From assembly GCF_016195855.1 (NCBI RefSeq), contig NZ_JACPYU010000002.1, positions 248,001 through 312,000 of the forward strand: a stretch of 64,000 nucleotides of DNA. The letters run 5' to 3'. Made by a program: the position numbers and the translations under genes. The notes beneath the pieces are model-generated. The model made no database searches. It saw only the letters and a program-made list of their open reading frames with translations, and was not told the DNA's origin. This DNA is from Aquabacterium sp. (GTDB lineage Bacteria > Pseudomonadota > Gammaproteobacteria > Burkholderiales > Burkholderiaceae_C). Below, piece by piece: positions 8,011-18,720 of this stretch; the first letter of the stretch is position 1, and each line of letters starts with the position of its first letter.

Positions 8011-10038
8011 TTACTGCCCACGCATGCGTTCAATGTGCTCGTCAATGCAGGCCAGCAGCGCGCGGATGTCCAGCGGTTTGGTCAGGTAGCCGTTGAAGCC
8101 CCTTTCCCGCGCGCGGTGGATCTGGTCGGGCATGGCATCGGCCGAGAAGGCGACGCGGGGTACATCGGCCAGTTGCGGGTCCTGGGCCAGTTGGTGGGCC
8201 AACTCGAAGCCGGTCATGTCACCCAGGTGCATGTCCAGCAGGAAGAGGTCGGGCACGTGGGCGTGGGCCATGCGCAGGGCTTCTGCGCCGTTGCCCGCCA
8301 CCAGCAGCTGGCAGCCGGGCCGCAGCTTGAGCACTTCGCGCACCAGCTCGATGTTCACATCGTTGTCTTCGGCGTACAGCACCACGAGCTCGGTTTCAGT
8401 GGCAGGCCGGGCCGTGGGGCTGGCTGATGGCGCAGGCGCGGCGGGCAAGTCCACGGCGTCAGCTTGCGGCACCCAGGCGATGAAGCTGGAGCCCTGCCCG
8501 GGTTGGCTGCGCACCTCCAGCCGCCCGTGCATGGCCTCCAGCAGCTTGCGCACGATGACCAGGCCGATGCCGGTGCCCTCCACGCTGGTGCATTCGGCAC
8601 CCAGGCGGTTGAAGGGCTCGAACAGGTGGGCTTGTTGCTCGGCCGTCAGGCCCAGGCCGGTGTCGTCGATGGCGATGGCCACCTGCTCGCCCTCGCGCCA
8701 GATGCGCGGGCTCACCTGGCCGTGGGGGCGGTTGTACTTGATGGCGTTGCTCAAGAGGTTGACCAGCACCTGCCGCAAGCGGATGGGGTCGACGCACACC
8801 ACCGGGTCTTCGCTGACCTGGGGCGGGCAGATGGCGATGTTGCGCTCGCTGGCCAGCGGACCCACCAGGTGGCAGGCTTCGGACAGCAGCATCGAGGGGC
8901 GGCAGGGCTCGGCCGCCAGCGGCAGGTTGCCCGCTTCGATGCGGGACAGGTCCAGCACGTCGCTGATGATGCCCAGCAGGTGCGAGCCGGCGTTCTCGAT
9001 GTGCGCCACTTGCTGCAGTTGGTCGGCATTGAGCTGCCCGGCCGAGCTCAGGCGCAGCAGCTGGGCAAAGCCGATGACGGCGTTCAGCGGCGTGCGCAGT
9101 TCGTGGCTCACGCGCGAGAGGAACTCGTTCTTGGCGCGGTTGGCGTCCTGGGCCACCTGGGCGGCCATGCGGGCGTCCAGCAAGGCCTTCTTGTCGGTCA
9201 GGTCGGCGGTGTGGCCGTACCAGACCACGCTGCCATCTTCTTCGGTGACGGGGATGGCGTGGCCGCCATAGACCCGCAGCCCCTTGCTGGGCAGGATCAC
9301 GCGGTATTCAAAGTCCACCGGCCTGAGCCGGGCGCCGGGCTTGGGGGCCATGGCCAGGCGCCGGGCGTAGGCCAGGTCGTCCGGGTGCACGCGGATGTGG
9401 TGGGCGTAGTAATCGCGCTCCATCAGCTCGTGCGGCAGCTCGAACATCTCCATGGCGCGGTCGCTGAGGTAGAGAAAGCGCGCGCGGCCTTCCGCGTCAA
9501 AGCCGATCTTGTGGATGAGGCCAGGCACGAACTTGCCCATGCTGCTGAGCAGGGCTTCACGCTCGCGCAGGGCCAGCTCGGAGGCCTTGCGCTCGGTGAT
9601 GTCGTCGGTCACGGACACGAAGTACAGCGGCTGGCCTTGCTCGTCGCGGGCCAGCCGCGAGGTCACTTGCGCCCATATCGTGGTGCCGTCGGGGCGCAGG
9701 TAGCGCTTTTCCTGGCGGTATTCATCCAGGATGCCGGCCTTCAGATCGGCCGCGGCCTGGGTGTCGCGGGCGAGGTCGTCAGGGTGCGTGATGTCTTGAA
9801 AGCGCCGCTGGAGCAGGTCTTGCATCGGGTAGCCCAGGATCTGGCACAAGCTGTCGTTGACCTCGATGAAGCGGCCATTGAGGCCCACCACGGCCTGCCC
9901 TGGGGCGGACAATTCAAACGCGGCGCGGTAACGGGCCACCTGGGCGCGCAGCGCAGCAAGTTCGGCGAGTTGGGCCGGCTCGGTGGACGGGGGCGTGGCC
10001 AAGGCCGCAGGCTGATCGGGAGACGGCGCGGGGTTCAT
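8011..10038 (-). CDS. Hybrid sensor histidine kinase (PAS-PAS-HisKA-HATPase-REC)
   Basis: The 675-residue protein has two PAS sensor domains (about 33-150 and 165-285), a HisKA domain with the phospho-accepting histidine in SHELRTPLNAVIGFAQLL, and an ATPase domain with NLLSNAIKYN, DDTGLGL and GTGIGLVIVRKLLEAM. A C-terminal receiver domain (about 560-670) has acidic residues AEDND and the phosphorylatable aspartate in LLDMHLGD. No transmembrane segment is seen, so it is probably cytoplasmic. The start at 10038 (MNPAPSPDQ) is chosen; the frame runs further upstream without a good start. It is divergent from a second hybrid kinase, and no output regulator is adjacent. Confidence 0.93.
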   Translation of the reverse strand: MNPAPSPDQPAALATPPSTEPAQLAELAALRAQVARYRAAFELSAPGQAVVGLNGRFIEVNDSLCQILGYPMQDLLQRRFQDITHPDDLARDTQAAADLKAGILDEYRQEKRYLRPDGTTIWAQVTSRLARDEQGQPLYFVSVTDDITERKASELALREREALLSSMGKFVPGLIHKIGFDAEGRARFLYLSDRAMEMFELPHELMERDYYAHHIRVHPDDLAYARRLAMAPKPGARLRPVDFEYRVILPSKGLRVYGGHAIPVTEEDGSVVWYGHTADLTDKKALLDARMAAQVAQDANRAKNEFLSRVSHELRTPLNAVIGFAQLLRLSSAGQLNADQLQQVAHIENAGSHLLGIISDVLDLSRIEAGNLPLAAEPCRPSMLLSEACHLVGPLASERNIAICPPQVSEDPVVCVDPIRLRQVLVNLLSNAIKYNRPHGQVSPRIWREGEQVAIAIDDTGLGLTAEQQAHLFEPFNRLGAECTSVEGTGIGLVIVRKLLEAMHGRLEVRSQPGQGSSFIAWVPQADAVDLPAAPAPSASPTARPATETELVVLYAEDNDVNIELVREVLKLRPGCQLLVAGNGAEALRMAHAHVPDLFLLDMHLGDMTGFELAHQLAQDPQLADVPRVAFSADAMPDQIHRARERGFNGYLTKPLDIRALLACIDEHIERMRGQ

Positions 10039-10200
10039 GGGGCGAATCTTACGTGCAGGGCACCTGGCGTGCACCATCTTGGTGGTGATGGCTGGCCCTG
10101 ATCGGCATTTTTCAGCGCAGGTATAGACTGATTCGCGCAATGAAAATTGAGATCAAACGCGAGCCTGGTGCTGGTGGTGAACGCAAACGGAGAGGGCGCA

Positions 10201-12209
10201 TGCACAAAGATGTTGAGGAAAAGATGCGCCGCATCCAGATGATGATGGAGCGCACGGAGCACATCGCGCAAACGGGCAGCTGGGAGTGGGATGCGATCAC
10301 CGACACGGTGACCTGGTCCAAGGAGACTTACCGCTTTTTTGGGCGCGACCCCGCGTTGGGCATCCCGAACCTGGAGGGGCAAAGGGAGCTCTACACGCCC
10401 GAAGACACCGCGCGCCTGCACGCCACGGTGGCCAAGGCCCTGGCTGACGGGCTGCCCTATGACATTGAGTTGTGCGGCGTGAGGCCCAGTGGTGAAAAGC
10501 GCTATTGCCACATCCTGGGCTTCCCCGAGCGCGATGCCAGCGGCCGGATCGTGCGCCTGGCCGGCTCGCTGCAAGACATCACCGACCGCAAGAAGGCCCA
10601 GGAAGAACTGCGGCGCAGCGAGGCCCGCTACCGCTTCCTGGTGGACAGCCTGCCTGGTGCCGCGGTGCTCCTGTTTGATCAGGACTTCCGCTTCCAGGTG
10701 GCTGGCGGCGAGGAGCTGTTCCGAAGCGGGTTCGACAAAAGCCAGGTGGAAGGCCATACGCTGGCCGAGGCCTTTCCGCCCGACGTGGTGGCGCTGTTCG
10801 CGCCGATCTACGCCAAAGCCCTGCAAGGCGAGAAAACCGAGTTCGAGCACCGCTACAAGGACGACTACTACCGCCAGCAGGTGGTCCCTGTGCGGGATGA
10901 CCAGGGGGCCATCGTGGCGGGCATGGTCATCTCGCACAACATCACCGAACGCAGGCTGGCGCAAGAGGCTTTGAGCGAGGCCAATGAGAGCCTGGAGCGG
11001 CGGGTGGCCGAGCGCACGCGCGAGCTGGTGGAGGCCCGCAACCTGGCCGAAGCGGCCAATGTGGCCAAGAGCGCCTTCCTGGCCAACATGAGCCACGAGA
11101 TTCGCACCCCGCTCAATGCCATCAACGGCATGTGCTTCCTGGTCCGGCGCTCGGGTGTCACGCCCGAGCAGGCCCGGTATCTGGACCACGTTGACGCGGC
11201 CGGCGCCCACCTGCTGGACATCCTCAATGACATCCTGGACCTGTCCCGGATCGAGTCGGGCAAGTTCGTGTTTGACGAGGCCGAGGTCCACATTGGCAAG
11301 ATGGCCGGTGAGGTCATGGCCATGGTGGCCGAGCGTGCGCAGGAAAAGCAGCTCACGCTTATCCAGGATATCCAGGCCATCCCGCTGCGCTTGCTGGGCG
11401 ATGTCACGCGGCTCAAGCAGGCCTTGCTCAACTACCTCACCAACGCCATCAAGTTCTCGGACCAGGGCAGCATTGCCTTGCGCAGCCGCATCGAGCATGA
11501 AGACAGCGACAGTGTGCTGGTGCGCTTTGAAGTGCAGGACCATGGCATCGGCATCCCCGCCGAGACGATTCCCAGGTTGTTCACGCCCTTCGAGCAGGCT
11601 GACAACTCCATGACCCGCCGTTATGGGGGCACGGGCCTGGGCCTGGCCATCACCCGCCGCCTGGCCGAGCTCATGGGCGGCAGCGCGGGTGTCGAGAGTG
11701 TGCTGGGGCAAGGCAGCACCTTCTGGTTCACTGCGCGGCTCAAGAAGGGGGCGTTCACCCCTGCGACACCTGTGTTGAAGCTGCCTGGCGCCCAGGCCGA
11801 GCAGATGCTGAAAGCGGCCTGCCTGGGGCAGCGCGTCCTGGTGGTGGAAGACGACCGCCTGAACCAGGAGGTTCTGCGCCTGTCGCTGGAAGGTGCCGGG
11901 CTGGCGCTGGACATGGCCGAGACGGGCGATGTCGCCGTCGAGATGGTGGCCCGCCAGGCCTACGCGCTGATCCTGATGGACATGCAGATGCCCAGGATGG
12001 GCGGCATCGAGGCCACCCGGCGCATCCGGGCCTTGAGCACCGGCACAAAGGTGCCGATCATCGCGATGACGGCCAATGCGTTTTCGGAAGACCGTGAACG
12101 CTGTCTGGCCGTGGGCATGAACGACTTCATCTCCAAGCCCTTCAAGCTCGACAAGTTGTTCGAGACGATCCTGACATGGCTGCCGGACGGTGGCGAGCAG
12201 ACGGCCTAG
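10201..12209 (+). CDS. Hybrid sensor histidine kinase (PAS-PAS-HisKA-HATPase-REC)
   Basis: A 669-residue kinase of the same layout as its divergent neighbour but clearly different in sequence. It has a PAS domain opening with [10 protein letters not shown], a second PAS-like domain, a coiled coil, and a HisKA domain with the histidine in [15 protein letters not shown]. The ATPase domain has [17 protein letters not shown] and [20 protein letters not shown]. The C-terminal receiver has [11 protein letters not shown], the aspartate in [11 protein letters not shown] and the lysine in ISKPFK. I choose ATG 10201 because a GGAGAGG site precedes it; an in-frame ATG at 10140 lacks one and adds an Arg/Gly-rich tail. 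Soluble, probably cytoplasmic. Confidence 0.93.
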
Positions 12210-12214
12210 CCGGG

Positions 12215-13447
12215 CTACGCGGCCCCCGTCGCATTGCACGCCGCGTTTTGAGCTTGACCCTGCGGCCACATGCGCACAAGCAAGGCGCCCAGCGCAGCCA
12301 GGGCGGCCATCACCATGACGGCTGACCACCCCCACTGCGCCAGCAACTGGCTGCCAATGGCCGCACCGGTGGCCATGCCGATGAAGACAGTGACGAACAG
12401 CATGGCGTTGAGGCGGCTGCGCGCCTGCGGGGCAATGCCGTAGACGATGGTCTGGTGGGCGATCAAGGCGGCCTGAACGCCCAGGTCAAAGACCATGGCG
12501 CCGAGGGCCAGCAAAACCAGTTGCGCGTGGGGCGAGGCCAGCGGGGCAAGTGCCATCAAGGCGAAGGCGCTCAAGGTCAGGATCGCACCCAGGCGGGTCA
12601 CGCGTTCAGGGCCGTGGCGGTCGGCCAGCCGGCCAGCCAGGGGGGCCGCCAGGGCGCCGGCTGCGCCAGCCAGGCCGAAGGTGCCTGCGGCTGCGCTGCC
12701 CAGGTGGAAGGGGGCGCCGTGCAGCATCACGGCCAGGGTCGACCAGAAGGCGCTGAAGCCCACGGACAGCAGCCCCTGCGCCAGGGCCGCGCGGCGCAAG
12801 GCGCCATGGCGTGACCACAATGTGGTCAGCGAGCGCAACAGCGCCGTGTAGGACAGCGAGGTGGCCGGCTGAAAATGGGGCAGCCCGCGCCAGGAAGCCA
12901 GGCCGATCAGCGCCACGCTGCCTGCAGCGGCGAAGAACACCGCGCGCCAGCCGAACTGCTCGGCCACGAAACCGCTGACCACGCGAGACAGCAGGATGCC
13001 CATCAGCAGCCCGGTCATCACCGTGCCCACGATCTTGCCGCGATGGGCCTCGGGCGCCAGCGTGGCGGCCGCGGGCACGATGTCTTGCGCCATGGTGGCG
13101 CTCAGGCCGATGGCCAGGCTGGCCAGCATCAACATGCCGATGTTGGGCGCCGTGGCTGCCAGCAGCAGCGCCGCCACCAGGGCGACGGCCTTGCCCACGA
13201 TGATGCGGCGGCGGTCATAGCGGTCACCCAAGGGGGCCAGCAAGAGGATGCCCAGCGCGTAGCCCAGTTGCGTGAGCGTGGGCAGCCAGCCCACCTCGCG
13301 CTGCGAGGCGCCCATGTCCGCGCCCAGCACGCCCAGGATGGGTTGGCTGTAATAGAGCGAGGCCACGGCCAGGCCGGTGCCGCTGGCCATCAGCAGCACC
13401 AGGGCGCCGGAGAGCGTGGATTCATTCGTTTTTTGCATGCTGCTCAT
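12215..13447 (-). CDS. MFS transporter
   Basis: A 410-residue polytopic protein with about 12 hydrophobic helices. It has the major facilitator motif after helix 2 (LAPLGDRYDRRRIIV) and its partner in the second half (AGRLADRHGPERVTR). The family exports small molecules by proton antiport, and this sub-group resembles uncharacterised DHA-type exporters such as YgaY. The divergent LysR-type gene lies about 95 bases away with a palindrome at its start, so that regulator probably controls this exporter. Confidence 0.9.
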   Translation of the reverse strand: MSSMQKTNESTLSGALVLLMASGTGLAVASLYYSQPILGVLGADMGASQREVGWLPTLTQLGYALGILLLAPLGDRYDRRRIIVGKAVALVAALLLAATAPNIGMLMLASLAIGLSATMAQDIVPAAATLAPEAHRGKIVGTVMTGLLMGILLSRVVSGFVAEQFGWRAVFFAAAGSVALIGLASWRGLPHFQPATSLSYTALLRSLTTLWSRHGALRRAALAQGLLSVGFSAFWSTLAVMLHGAPFHLGSAAAGTFGLAGAAGALAAPLAGRLADRHGPERVTRLGAILTLSAFALMALAPLASPHAQLVLLALGAMVFDLGVQAALIAHQTIVYGIAPQARSRLNAMLFVTVFIGMATGAAIGSQLLAQWGWSAVMVMAALAALGALLVRMWPQGQAQNAACNATGAA

Positions 13448-13530
13448 GGTCGTTCACCGATTTCAGAGGGGTGAACCGAGTTTGCCCGCAAGGGTGGGTC
13501 GGTGGTAGTGGCCTGCGCCGCACATTTGAT

Positions 13531-13545
13531 ATACGCTGAGCGTAT
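13531..13545. promoter_or_regulatory. LysR-type operator palindrome (T-N11-A)
   Basis: ATACGCTGAGCGTAT is a perfect 6-bp inverted repeat with a 3-base centre and contains a T-N11-A LysR box (13532-13544). It overlaps the ATG of the regulator gene at 13544, so binding would block its own expression as well as touch the divergent MFS promoter. Confidence 0.55.
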
Positions 13546-14479
13546 GAAAGAGCCGCATCTTCCCGGCGCCACAGGCGATCGGCTTCAGTTGATGGAGACC
13601 TTTGTGCGCATCGTCGAGGCGGGCAGCCTGTCTGCGGCCGCAGCGCAGATGCACACCACCCAGCCCACGGTCAGTCGCCGTTTGCTGGCGCTGGAGCGCT
13701 CGCTCGGTGTGCGCCTGTTGCAGCGCTCCACCCACGTCATGCGGCTCACGGATGACGGCGCCCGCTGCTTCGAGCGGGCCAAGGAGCTGCTGGCCAGCTG
13801 GGCGGCCTTCGAGGCCGATGTGCGTGGCGCCCAGGAGGAGCCCGACGGCATGCTGCGCGTGGTGGTGCCGCATGCCTTTGGCCAGGAAAAGTTCGTGCTG
13901 CCGATGGCGGATTTTCTGCGCGCGCACCCCAAGGTGTCGATCGAATGGTTGCTGCAGGACGATGTGCGCGACCTCATCGCGGCGGGGGTGGACTGCGCCG
14001 TCGTGGTGGGTGAGCCCTTGGACCCTGCCGTCGTGGCCATCAAGTTGTCCGAGGTGCCGCGCATCGTGGTGGCCGCACCTTCCTTGCTGCGCGAGCACCC
14101 CGTATCCGATGACGGTGAAGACCAGCTGGCCTCATTGCCTTGGCTGGCCCTGAAGACTTACTACCGCAACGAGGTGCTGCTCAAGCACATCGAGCGTGGC
14201 GAGCAGCGGCGCATCGCGATCCGCCCGCGTGTCAGCACGGACAGCCTGTACGCCCTGCGCAGTGCGGCCTTGCAGGGCCTGGGCGTGTGCATTGGCTCGA
14301 CCTGGTTGCTGGCCGATGACATCCAGCAAGGGCGCCTGGTGCGCCTGGCGCCCGATTGGTGTGCCGCGCCGCTGCCGGTGTACATCACCTACCCGTATGC
14401 GCGCTTTTATCCATCCAGGCTGTTGCGCTTCGTGGCCAAGATGCGCGAGGTGGTGCCGGGGGCGATCAGTGGGCCTTGA
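13544..14479 (+). CDS. LysR-family transcriptional regulator
   Basis: The 311-residue protein starts with the LysR winged helix-turn-helix (LMETFVRIVEAGSLSAAAAQ, then TTQPTVSRRLLALERSLGVRLLQRS split over the recognition helix). A two-lobed effector-binding domain follows, with the usual LGVCIGSTWLLADDI strand near the end. The start at 13544 is the first ATG and lies inside a palindrome; an internal ATG at 13592 is an alternative if the palindrome belongs to the promoter. It is divergent from the MFS gene and probably regulates it. The inducer is unknown. Confidence 0.9.
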   Translation: MKEPHLPGATGDRLQLMETFVRIVEAGSLSAAAAQMHTTQPTVSRRLLALERSLGVRLLQRSTHVMRLTDDGARCFERAKELLASWAAFEADVRGAQEEPDGMLRVVVPHAFGQEKFVLPMADFLRAHPKVSIEWLLQDDVRDLIAAGVDCAVVVGEPLDPAVVAIKLSEVPRIVVAAPSLLREHPVSDDGEDQLASLPWLALKTYYRNEVLLKHIERGEQRRIAIRPRVSTDSLYALRSAALQGLGVCIGSTWLLADDIQQGRLVRLAPDWCAAPLPVYITYPYARFYPSRLLRFVAKMREVVPGAISGP

Positions 14480-14524
14480 TCGGGATCACCGCTCGACAAC
14501 ACCGCGCGACGTCACTGGCCGCCC

Positions 14525-17216
14525 TCACAAGGCATGCGTCACCAGGCGGAAGTCCGGGTCTTCGGGGTAGGCCTTGACCGTGAAGCCCAGGCTGCGCATC
14601 AGCCGCAGCATGCCGTCGTTGTTGGTCAGCACCAGGCCGATGATTTCGCTCAGGCCGCGTTCGCGGGCCACGTCCATGATGCTCTCCATCAGGCGCGAGC
14701 CCAGGCCCTTGCCACTGAAGTCATCGGCCACCACCAGCGAGAACTCGCAACTGGCCTGGTCCGGGTTGGTGATGTAGCGTGAGACACCGATGATGCGTTC
14801 GCGCTCGATGATCTCGCCATTGGCCTGCGCCTGGCGTTCCTTGTAGACGGCCACCAGGGCCATCTCGCGGTCGTAGTCGATCAGGGTCAGCTTGGCCAGC
14901 ATGGTGGGCGGCAGCGCCGTCATGCTGGACACGAAGCGGAAGTAGCGGCTTTCGGGCGAAAGGCTTTGCACCAGCTCCTGCAGCATCTGCGCGTCGTCGG
15001 TGTGGATGGGGCGCACGGTGTACTCGCCACCACCGCGCAAGGGCCAGACCAGCTCGAAGCGTGCGGGGTAAGGCAGGATAGGCAGGTGGCTGTAAGCGCC
15101 GGCGCGGCCACCGATGACATGCGGGCCGCTGTCGATGACGATGCGCGCGTCCACCGACACGGCGCCGTCTTCGTCAATGATGATGGGGTTGATGTCCATC
15201 TCGCGCAGCTGGGGCAGCTCGCACACCATTTCCGAGACGCGCAGCAGCACGCGCTCCAGCGCATCCAGGTCAACCGCGTTCAGGCCGCGCCAGTCACCCA
15301 GGGTGCCGGCCACACGTGCGCGCTCGATCAGGCGGTGGGCCAGGTACTGGTTGAGCGGTGGCAGCTCCATGGCGCGGTCGTTGATGAGCTCGATCATGGT
15401 GCCGCCCGCGCCAAAGGCGATCACCGGGCCGAAGGCATCGTCGGTGACCACGCCGATGCAGATCTCGCGGCCCGAGCGGGTGCGCGCCATCTGCTGCACC
15501 GTCACGCCGTTGATGCGGGCATCGGGGCGCAGGCGTTTGACCCGCTCCATCATGTCGTTGAAGGTGTCGCGCACGCCGGTGCCGTTCATGATGTTGAGCG
15601 CCACGCCCTGCACATCGGACTTGTGCGAGATGTCGGGCGAATCGATCTTGAGCGCCACCGGGAAACCCAGCTGCGTGGCGATCATCATGGCCTCGTGCGC
15701 GCTGCGTGCCAGGATGGTCTCGGTGACCGGAATGTGGAAGGCCGACAGCAGGCTCTTGGACTCCATCTCCGTGAGCACCTTGCGGCGCTCGGCCAGCACG
15801 CTTTCGATCACCAGGCGGGCGCCTTCGATGTCGGGCTTGGCCAGGGTGGACAGCGGCGGCGGCGTTTGCTGCAGCAGTTGCTGGTTTTGATAGAACGAGC
15901 TGAGGTAGCCAAAGGCCCCGACGGCGGACTCGGGCGTGCGGTAGGTGGGGATGTTGGCGTCGTTCAGCGCCACGCGCGCATCACCCACGGTGGCGTCGCC
16001 CATCCAGCAGGTCAGCAAGGGCTTGGACATGCCAGGCTTGCAGGCCACCAGGGCTTGTGCAAAGGCATCGGGGGGCGGCACCGGGCTTGGGCGAGTAGAT
16101 GACCAGCACGCCGTCGATGGTGGTGTCGCGGTTGGCGGCTTCCAGTGCGGCCTTGAAGTGCGCGGGGGTGGCGTCTTCAGACAGGTCGATCAGGTCGACC
16201 AGCGTGGCGGTGGGGGGCAGCGCGGCCTGCAGGGCCTTGGCCGTGTCGGCCGACAAGCGCCCCAGGGTCAGGTCGATGTCGTTGATGCGGTCGGCCGCGA
16301 GCACGCCTGGGCCGCCGCCATTGGTGACGATGGCCAGGCGCTTGCCCGCGGGGCGAAAGCGCGAGGCCAGGCACTTGGCGGCCGAGAACATTTCCACAAA
16401 GGACCTCACCCGCACCGCGCCGGCGCGGCGCAAGGCCGCATCAAAGACCTCGTCGTTGCCCACCATGGCCGAGCTGTGGGTGCGCGCAGCGGCCTGCCCG
16501 GCCGAGTGCCGGCCCGCCTTGAGCACGATCACCGGCTTGGCATTGGCGGCCGAGCGCAAGGTGCTCATGAAGCGGCGCGCATCCCAGATGCCTTCCATGT
16601 AGACCAGGATGCTCTGGGTCTGCGGGTCATTGGCCAGGAAGTCCAGCGCCTCGGCCATGCTGACGCCGCCATGCGGGCCCAGCGTCACCACAGACGAGAA
16701 AGACACGGCATTCCTGGCGGCCCAGTCCAGCATGGAGGCCGTGAGCGACCCCGATTGCGAGATCAGCGCCAGTGGGCCAGGCTCGGCCAGCGGCCCTAAG
16801 GTGCTGGCGTTCAGCCCCAGGGCGGGCCGCTGCAGGCCCAGGCAGTTGGGGCCCAGCAGGTACAGGCTTTCGCGGCGCGCCTGCTTGTGCCAGGCCGCGG
16901 CCTGCTCGCTGTCCACCCCGCTGGAGAGCACCATCACGGCCCGGCAGGCCATGCGCGCGGCCAGCTCGATGGCAGCCGGCACCTCGCTTGGGGGCAGGGC
17001 GATGATGGCCAGGTCGGCCTTGATCTCCATGAGGTCGGCCAGCGTGCCACTGGTCTGGGTGCTCACGAACTGCAAGGTGCCCTTGAAGCGCTGGGCCTTG
17101 AGCGCCTGCAACAAGGTGGTGGCGTGGGGGCTGGTGGCCTCCTCGGGGTTCGAGGAGCCGGCAAAGACCACAATGGCCCTCGGTGCGAACAGCGGGGCCA
17201 GGTAGTGCGCGTCCAT
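14525..17216 (-). pseudogene. Pat-type acyl-CoA synthetase (ADP-forming)/GNAT acetyltransferase, frameshifted
   Basis: Two abutting frames make one protein. The upstream part (17216 to about 16076) has the CoA-binding Rossmann domain and the succinyl-CoA-ligase-like domain, with LLGPNCLGLQ, SQSGSLTASMLDW and ARTHSSAMVG, whose histidine matches the phospho-histidine of active ADP-forming enzymes. The downstream part (about 16074 to 14525) has the ATP-grasp domain (DSPDISHKSDVQGVALN) and a C-terminal GNAT domain (GKGLGSRLMESIMD). Removing one G from the six-G run at 16070-16075 rejoins them as GAAPDAFAQ in a protein of about 896 residues, the normal length of Salmonella Pat-like lysine acetyltransferases. 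It is either a sequencing error or a real frameshift. Start at 17216 chosen by homology. Confidence 0.88.
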
Positions 17217-17334
17217 GGATGGGTGCTTTCTCAGGCTCGGCCATCTCGGCAATGGCCTTCCACGGCCAGTGTAGGAAGCCGGCCTGTGAAATGCAATGCG
17301 CACCACGCCCGCAGACGCACGGGCTTGACGCGAA

Positions 17335-17844
17335 TCAGTTGATCAGCATGCGGCTGCTCTTGCGAACGACCTGACCTTGCTGAGGCTGGCGCACGGCCCG
17401 GTAGATGTCCAGGTCCGTCAAGCCGATGCTTTTGAGGAATTCGTCACGCAATTTCAGCACCGAGTCGACGGTGTCTTCCGAGGCCTCGATCAGGTAGCCC
17501 TCGATGCGCTCGAGCTCTTCGATCTGGCGTTCGCTGAAGGTGGGGCGAGCCCAGTTGGGCAACATGGTGCATTCGCTCAGGCCCCAGGCCGAGGGGTGGT
17601 GGTGCACTTCCTGGGCCAGGATGGCCTGGGTCAGCTCCTCCAGGACGCTGGCGCCCAGGTCCCGGCTCAGGCCGTTTTCGATCACCTGCGCCGCGACGAC
17701 GCGCGGTTCGGCCACATCGATCACCACGCGGCACAGCGCCGGCTCGGCGTAGGCATGCAGCGCGTGTCGCCAGTGGCCCTGCACGAGGCGGGCCGGGGCG
17801 ATCGGCTGATCGCAGTCCGAAGAAACGTTGTCGAACCAATTCAT
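17335..17844 (-). CDS. Conserved-looking protein of unknown function
   Basis: A 169-residue soluble protein starting MNWFDNV. The start is set by a GGAGG site seven bases upstream; the ATG two codons earlier lies too close to it. The protein is acidic and mostly helical, with a C-terminal helical pair (ERQIEELERIEGYL, then VLKLRDEFLKSIGL). I recognise no family. It is followed downstream (on its strand) by the Pat-type gene start with a gap of about 120 bases. Confidence 0.7.
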   Translation of the reverse strand: MNWFDNVSSDCDQPIAPARLVQGHWRHALHAYAEPALCRVVIDVAEPRVVAAQVIENGLSRDLGASVLEELTQAILAQEVHHHPSAWGLSECTMLPNWARPTFSERQIEELERIEGYLIEASEDTVDSVLKLRDEFLKSIGLTDLDIYRAVRQPQQGQVVRKSSRMLIN

Positions 17845-18078
17845 CGCCATCCTCCGGTGAAGCACTTGCGGTTTCAGAGAAGGTGGCCTGCAGCGGTACA
17901 GCACAGGTCACTGGTGACCATCATGCAGAAACCGCGCGCTTTTGGTGGGCCAAATTGATACCGAATTACCGGTTCGGGGCTTTCATGCAACGGTGCCCGC
18001 AATGGGCCGATATCGCCTATATTCTGGAGGGCTGGGCGGCCGCTTTTTGGTGGCGTGTCAGGCGCCAGGCCCTTGGTT

Positions 18079-18684
18079 TCAAGGCCGCTTGAAGCGCTTT
18101 CGCGCCTGCTCGGCCTTGGCCCGAAGGGCGCAGCCCTCGGCGTGGTCATTGATCAGCCCCATGGCCTGCATGAAGGCATACACCGTGGTCGGCCCGACAA
18201 ACTTCCAGCCTCGCTTCTTCAGCTCTTTGGACAAGGCCACGGACGCCGCCGAGGTCGACGCCGTTTGAGGTGTGGCCAGATTGGCGGCATCGGGCTCGTA
18301 CCGCCAGATGAAAGCGGCCAGCGAGCCTTCTTGCTGGACCAGTTCCTGGGCGCGTTGCGCGTTGTTGATGGTGGCTTCGATCTTGCCGCGGTGGCGGACA
18401 ATGCCCTCGTTGAGCAGCAGGCGCTCGACATCGGCCGGTTTGAAGCGCGCGACGCGGTTGAAGTCAAAGCCGTGGAAGGCGGCACGGAAGTGCTCGCGCT
18501 TGGCCAGGATGGTGCGCCAGCTCAAGCCCGACTGAAAGCCCTCCAGGCAGAGCTTTTCAAACAGGCGGTGTTCATCGCTGACGGGGAAGCCCCATTCCTG
18601 GTCGTGGTAGGCCAGGAACTCGGGTGCGCTGCCACACCAGCGGCAGCGTGATAAGCCGTCCGGGCCCACAAACAAATCGTTCAT
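18079..18684 (-). CDS. tag: DNA-3-methyladenine glycosylase I
   Basis: Tag removes 3-methyladenine from alkylated DNA, leaving an abasic site for base-excision repair. The 201-residue product follows E. coli Tag closely: CRWCGSAPEFLAYHDQEWG at the zinc-binding N-terminus, then LCLEGFQSGLSWRTIL with the catalytic-pocket glutamate and tryptophan, RHRGKIEATINNA, and the C-terminal GPTTVYAFMQAMGLINDH with zinc ligands. The start at 18684 has a strong GGAGG site. The frame runs on upstream into the ferredoxin region but nothing conserved is encoded there. Confidence 0.96.
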   Translation of the reverse strand: MNDLFVGPDGLSRCRWCGSAPEFLAYHDQEWGFPVSDEHRLFEKLCLEGFQSGLSWRTILAKREHFRAAFHGFDFNRVARFKPADVERLLLNEGIVRHRGKIEATINNAQRAQELVQQEGSLAAFIWRYEPDAANLATPQTASTSAASVALSKELKKRGWKFVGPTTVYAFMQAMGLINDHAEGCALRAKAEQARKRFKRP

Positions 18685-18720
18685 CGCTATCCTCCCAGAA
18701 AGCCATCCACTAAAAGCCCC

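Noticed and set aside
10035..12335. Minus-strand open frame opposite the second histidine kinase
   Set aside because: Antisense to a clear kinase gene; no recognisable domain.
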